Shown: piece after piece, positions 40,576 to 43,840 of the stretch
How positions within the stretch are numbered: position 1 is the stretch's first letter
Layout of the letters: each line of letters starts with the position of its first letter
Source: Candidatus Nealsonbacteria bacterium RIFCSPLOWO2_01_FULL_43_32
GTDB lineage: Bacteria > Patescibacteriota > Minisyncoccia > Minisyncoccales > MHMH01
Direction of reading: 5' to 3'
DNA length: 43,840 nt
NCBI GenBank assembly: GCA_001819335.1
Contig: MHMH01000022.1
Coordinates: 1 to 43,840, forward strand
Position numbers and translations under genes: made by a program
Notes under the pieces: generated by a model
Told to the model about the DNA's origin: nothing
Database searches by the model: none
What the model saw: the letters and a program-made list of their open reading frames with translations, nothing else

Positions 40576-41034
40576 ATGAAGAAACAAAGCTCTAATTGGT
40601 ATATCGCCGCAACTCATTATTTAACCGCTGGTTTTGTCGCCCCATTACTTTTGGGATTTTTAGCTTCTTTCTTGACTTCGATTATGCCTCTTTTTACTGC
40701 TGGAATCGGTAAAGTTTTGTTTGGATTTATTTTCCTGGTTTTAGCTATTTGGTTGGGGACTATGTACTCGGCCAGATACTTAAAGAAAACCTACGTTATA
40801 ACTTCTGAGAGCAAGCAACGGATTGCAAATCTAGCGACTATTTACTTCGTTGTCTTAAGATTGATTTTCTATATGTATGGTTTTTTATGGGCGATAACGA
40901 AAATAAGAATTAGCGGTGGCATGATAACGGATTTTCTGTTGAATATCTTGATTTTCGTGGCTATGGGCGGCGCTTTATTCTATTATCTAAGCCGGAAGTA
41001 TATTACCGAAGATTCTGCAATAACGAATCAATAA
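40576..41034 (+). CDS. Hypothetical four-helix membrane protein, 152 aa
   Basis: Four hydrophobic segments at about 15-35, 42-62, 88-108 and 118-138. No motif recognised. It follows the anchored protein after 35 bases and may share its transcript. Confidence 0.5.
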   Translation: MKKQSSNWYIAATHYLTAGFVAPLLLGFLASFLTSIMPLFTAGIGKVLFGFIFLVLAIWLGTMYSARYLKKTYVITSESKQRIANLATIYFVVLRLIFYMYGFLWAITKIRISGGMITDFLLNILIFVAMGGALFYYLSRKYITEDSAITNQ

Positions 41035-41105
41035 AAATAACGAGATAAAATTGGAAGGGGCAGTTTTGATTTAGAGTGATGCACCTTATTTATAAATAAA
41101 AATAA

Positions 41106-41136
41106 GACACTTTGTGTCTACTTTTCGGGGTACACC
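41106..41136 (+). mobile_element. Solitary IS end
   Basis: CTTTGTGTCTACTTTTCGGG and the following GTAC match the complement of the IS end at 43752-43780 in 21 of 24 positions. It has the orientation of a right end, with no transposase beside it. Confidence 0.55.
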
Positions 41137-41309
41137 ATATTTTATTTAGCGGAACAGTATCCCAAAAGACGGCGTTTTGTGTTCCACTTGTCTTATTTCC
41201 CGAACAAAAATTTTCCACCTGTGGCAAATCCTGCTGCATGGGGCGGTCAATCCGGTTATTTTTATTGCATTTTCAAACGGCAAATCTGAATAAAGCAGAA
41301 TAAAACCCG

Positions 41310-41357
41310 AACTTTATAAAATTATAAATCCTATAGGGATTATAAAGTTATAAAGTT
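41310..41357. repeat. AT-rich inverted repeat
   Basis: AACTTTATAA (41310-41319) and TTATAAAGTT (41348-41357) are perfect arms; inside, ATCC and GGGAT pair around TATA. Confidence 0.65.
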
Positions 41358-41627
41358 TAACCTGCAAAATCTATCAATTGAGTGGTAGGTTTTTTTTGTT
41401 TGTGCAAGATCGTGCAAGACAGCGTTGGCAATAACGACGTTTAAACATATTATATGTTTCCTGTCTTTGCTGGAGAAATGAATTCAAAATCCAAAGATTT
41501 CATTCGCCTAGAATAACTATAAAAGGGCCGTACATACCTTTGGTGGGTCAATTCTTTTAAATCTTAGCGTTGTAGAACGCTATTAGAGGGCAGACTGCGG
41601 GGTAAGTAATGGTTTATATCAAGGTAG

Positions 41628-41655
41628 TTGAAAAACCGTCAGATTTCAGTAGAAT
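41628..41655 (+). promoter_or_regulatory. Leaderless promoter
   Basis: TTGAAA (41628-41633), 16 bases, TAGAAT (41650-41655), 8 bases before ATG 41664. Confidence 0.6.
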
Positions 41656-41663
41656 AGAAGTTG

Positions 41664-42419
41664 ATGAGCACTCAAAAACTGCCATTTGAAATAACTCCGC
41701 AGATTAAAAGATATTTGGAAGAAATATCAAATTTTAATAATGAATTTTTTGCACATGATTCAGGAAAAGTATTTACCCAAGAATTCTATTTAGCCAACGA
41801 AAAACCCACACATAGGTTAGAAGAAAGTAATCAGAATTTCTGGAAGTATTTGCAAGAAAATAAGGCGATTAAATTAGTTGGAAAACCAACCCTTAAGACG
41901 GTTTATTATTCTGACTTGGATGAAGGCATGGTGGTTCCCTTTCAGTACAGGTTTAAAGTACTGGACATAAAACCAATTGAAGAACTTTTGAAAAGAATTA
42001 AATCTGACGAAGAAGAAATACAAAAAATAGATGAGGTTATTCTGGCAGAAAACTATAGACCATCAAAAGTAGAGTTTGATGGACAAAGTGCTGTTTTAAG
42101 ATACAAGACACTCTCACACAAATTCCAAAAAGGTATTAGGGGCGACCCCCCAAAACTTAAATTATTCAAACAGTTATGGGATAACAGGTCGCATATAAGA
42201 AAGGGTAAAAAAATTGCGGTTGGCTCAACCCTTGACCATGTTGTATTGGCAGTTGATCTTGGTTTTGCGCAAGAGCGGCATTCATACGAACTAAACAAAG
42301 AACTTAGGAACAAGTTTGACCAGTTGGTTAAAGATGTAAAAAGACCATTAAAGAAAAAGGGATTTCCACTTGAAATAGAAAGAAAAAATGGTATTCAACT
42401 GGTTATTGTAGAAAAGTAA
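41664..42419 (+). CDS. Hypothetical protein, 251 aa
   Basis: Not recognised. From ATG 41664. Mixed alpha/beta, charged, without a membrane segment. It contains a coiled stretch (LKRIKSDEEEIQKIDEVI) and ends in ERKNGIQLVIVEK. Its place between an IS end and replication genes suggests mobile-element cargo. A strong terminator follows. Confidence 0.6.
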   Translation: MSTQKLPFEITPQIKRYLEEISNFNNEFFAHDSGKVFTQEFYLANEKPTHRLEESNQNFWKYLQENKAIKLVGKPTLKTVYYSDLDEGMVVPFQYRFKVLDIKPIEELLKRIKSDEEEIQKIDEVILAENYRPSKVEFDGQSAVLRYKTLSHKFQKGIRGDPPKLKLFKQLWDNRSHIRKGKKIAVGSTLDHVVLAVDLGFAQERHSYELNKELRNKFDQLVKDVKRPLKKKGFPLEIERKNGIQLVIVEK

Positions 42420-42444
42420 AAGAGTAAGAAAGGTGGTAAGTTTT

Positions 42445-42475
42445 GCCCCCAATAAAATGGGGGCTCTTTTGTTTT
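42445..42475 (+). terminator. Terminator after the 251-aa gene
   Basis: GCCCCC and GGGGGC around AATAAAAT, then TCTTTTGTTTT. A second GGGGCAAAC/GTTTGCCCC pair follows (42479-42507). Confidence 0.8.
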
Positions 42476-42520
42476 AATGGGGCAAACTTTCTATGCCCGT
42501 TTGCCCCCCGCAATTTTGGT

Positions 42521-42553
42521 AAGCTCGAAACATAATATTGTTTCGGGCTTTTT
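42521..42553 (+). terminator. Hairpin-T-run directly before the next ATG
   Basis: AAGCTCGAAACA and TGTTTCGGGCTT pair in 12 positions (one wobble), then TTTTTATAT; the ATG at 42556 follows 2 bases later. It may act as attenuator. Confidence 0.7.
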
Positions 42554-42555
42554 AT

Positions 42556-42762
42556 ATGATTTCGCAATCAGCATTAGAAAAATTCAAAGAGATTTATCAA
42601 AGGACGTTCAATGAGCGGTTGGATAACGCAGAAGCGTTAGATCGAGCCAATCGTCTTTTGAACATTTATTTGGCCGTTTACGGCAATCCTCTCGAGGAAA
42701 AGGTCGAGGGAGAGGAGGAAAAATTATCAATTAACAAGGAACAATATGAACACACAAAATAA
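42556..42762 (+). CDS. Small helical protein of recombinase/replication modules, 68 aa
   Basis: MISQSALEKFKEIYQRTFNE then LDNAEALDRANRLLNIYLAVY. This SALEKFKxIYxxxF(G/N)E pattern is found in small genes near serine recombinases and replication genes of Patescibacteria. No known activity. ATG 42556 is preferred over 42538, which lies in the hairpin. It overlaps the prim-pol gene by 17 bp. Confidence 0.65.
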   Translation: MISQSALEKFKEIYQRTFNERLDNAEALDRANRLLNIYLAVYGNPLEEKVEGEEEKLSINKEQYEHTK

Positions 42763-43762
42763 GTTATTGGAAGAAGCATTGCGATATCTTGACCTGGGGT
42801 TTTCCATTATTCCGGTTCAAGGTAAAACTTGTCTTCTGCCAGGTTGGTCTGAATATCAGACGAGAAAACCGACAAAGGACGAGGTTGAAAACTGGTTTTT
42901 TGAGTTGAATCCCACAGGTATTGCCATAATAACAGGCGAGATTTCGGGGATAGTTGTCCTTGATGTCGAAAAAGACGCTGATGTTTCGGGGATTGATATT
43001 CCAGAAACACCGACGGTAAAAACAGGCGGCGGGGGTTGGCATTATTATTTCAAGCATCCCGAAAATACGAAACTCCAGAACGTCATTAGGATTAAACCCA
43101 AGATGGATTTCAAGGCTGATGGCGGCTATGTGATTGCTCCGCCATCTCAACACAAATCGGGAATTCGTTATGAGTGGTTGGTTGGTTTCGAAAAAGCGCA
43201 ATTAGCCGATATTCCGACTTGGCTGACTCAAGAAACTAGTCAAAAACAAACACAACCGAAAGATTGGGAAAAGATTCTTGAAGGCGTGCCAGAAGGCGAA
43301 AGACACACCAATGCCGTTTCGCTTGTCGGCAAATTATTCAGACACTTGCCGATGGACGAGTGGAAAACCGTTGTACTTCCGCTTGTGGAGGGTTGGAATG
43401 AAAGGAACGACCCACCGCTTGCCGAGGATGAGTTAATGCAAATCGTTAAATCTTTAGCAGTGAAAGAAGCGGCCGAAAAAGCGACAAGAGAAAGCGTTAA
43501 AAATACCGTTGCCGACGCTACCGATGCCGAAGAAATTGATTTAACCCTAGTAAGATTAGCGGATTTGCTTTCAAGAGAATTGCCCGAGATCCAATGGACC
43601 ATTGAACAGCTTATCCCAAAGGGCGGTCTTGTAGTTCTATCCGCGCCACCAGCACACCATAAAACTTGGCTGGCATTATACTTTGCCATTCAAGTTGCAC
43701 ACGGAGATTTGGTATTCGATCGGTTCGAGACTAAGCAATGCAATGTTGGCAGGTACCCCTAA
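42746..43762 (+). pseudogene. Prim-pol/helicase replication protein, truncated by an IS element
   Basis: 338 codons remain. Residues 1-180 are a bifunctional primase-polymerase domain (GIAIITGEISGIVVLDVEKD with catalytic DxE, TGGGGWHYYFKHP, ADGGYVIAPPSQH). Residues about 185-245 are a PriCT-like module (EGERHTNAVSLVGKLFRHLP). A RepA/DnaB-type ATPase begins at 300 (GGLVVLSAPPAHHKTWLALY; Walker A reads PPAHHKT rather than GxxGxGKT). The frame is lost at QCNVG where the IS starts, before Walker B, so the helicase should be dead. Confidence 0.85.
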
Positions 43763-43840
43763 AATTAGACACAGAGTCCATTCCTGCGGTATCCTGAAAG
43801 AAAAACTATGCCCAGAGGATACCCATCGCTCACTCCCGAG
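43752..43840 (+). mobile_element. Insertion sequence, left end
   Basis: Starts with GGTACCCCTAAAATTAGACAC in the prim-pol gene. A near match, inverted, is at 41106-41136. The element runs past the window. Confidence 0.7.
43808..43840 (+). CDS. Transposase, partial N-terminus
   Basis: The frame begins MPRGYPSLTPE and leaves the window after 11 codons. The start resembles transposase HTH domains; identification rests mainly on the IS end 56 bases upstream. Confidence 0.5.
   Translation, partial: MPRGYPSLTPE

Larger units (their letters stand above)
41035..41663. other. Gene-poor stretch with IS end and palindrome
   Basis: No convincing gene. It contains the old IS end (41106-41136), the AACTTTATAA palindrome (41310-41357), a weak AACCT/AGGTT hairpin with eight T (41359-41400), a GTGCAAGA direct repeat near 41403 and the promoter of the next gene. 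Confidence 0.6.

Noticed and set aside
41112-41303. 63-codon open frame
   Set aside because: It overlaps the IS end, has no SD or recognisable motif, and shows irregular composition.
1-43840. CRISPR array, rRNA genes, tmRNA or RNase P RNA
   Set aside because: I found no regularly spaced repeats and no recognisable rRNA, tmRNA or RnpB core sequences.

Overview
This window looks like part of a Candidate Phyla Radiation (Patescibacteria, Parcubacteria-like) genome. The signs are small compact genes, many 4-bp ATGA overlaps, solitary house-keeping genes scattered among hypothetical ones, cysteine-rich surface proteins with the EPTQAPPGGNVA and GWAWSENIGWI signatures, short palindromes inserted inside genes, and promoters whose -10 box sits 6-9 bases before the ATG. 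The placement rests on family knowledge and was not checked against a database. The standard code is used.

Layout. 93-4230: a truncated radical SAM/SPASM gene, an intact radical SAM/SPASM gene and a nucleoside-phosphorylase-like gene in overlapping order, then a PfkB kinase with an orphan small gene. 4376-5879 (minus): a zincin-like protein and ksgA. 6005-8180: trpS and a chorismate-mutase-like/methyltransferase fusion. 8203-13801: a T-box riboswitch leads a HAD phosphatase, a PfkB kinase fused to indole-glycerol-phosphate synthase, trpB, trpA and, behind a second attenuator-like leader, a GCS2-type ligase. 13886-15335: a glutamine amidotransferase and a GNAT protein. 15422-17165: tRNA-Trp, a small Cys-rich protein, a LysM/M23 peptidase and a 28-residue membrane peptide. 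17171-23010 (minus): DksA-like protein, GH3 protein, pnp, NYN protein, rpsO and hicAB. 23048-26208: tRNA-Lys, a VirB2/TrbC-like pilin, tRNA-Arg, cca, tRNA-Pro, a two-repeat surface protein and tRNA-Ala. 26237-30628: a candidate minus-strand ncRNA, nusA, hppA and clpP, each of the last three behind an AT-rich dispersed repeat. 30714-36892: surface proteins interleaved with two toxin-antitoxin cassettes (MNT/HEPN and DUF6922/AbiEii). 36963-38900: rny and hup. 38937-43840: a gene-poor mobile region with a serine-recombinase remnant, two membrane proteins, an old IS end, an unknown protein, and a primase-polymerase gene cut by an IS element that runs off the window.

How it fits together. The most distinctive system is the tryptophan block. 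The T-box carries UGGU, which can pair with the ACCA end of the tRNA-Trp encoded at 15422-15496. Its operon holds only the last steps (IGPS, TrpB, TrpA) plus a kinase and a phosphatase, while trpE, trpG, trpD and trpF are absent from the window. This suggests, as inference only, salvage of a late indole precursor. The upstream radical SAM genes are coupled to a nucleosidase-like gene that could remove 5'-deoxyadenosine. The surface-protein region shows modular proteins and a 52-bp signal-peptide duplication flanking a toxin-antitoxin cassette.
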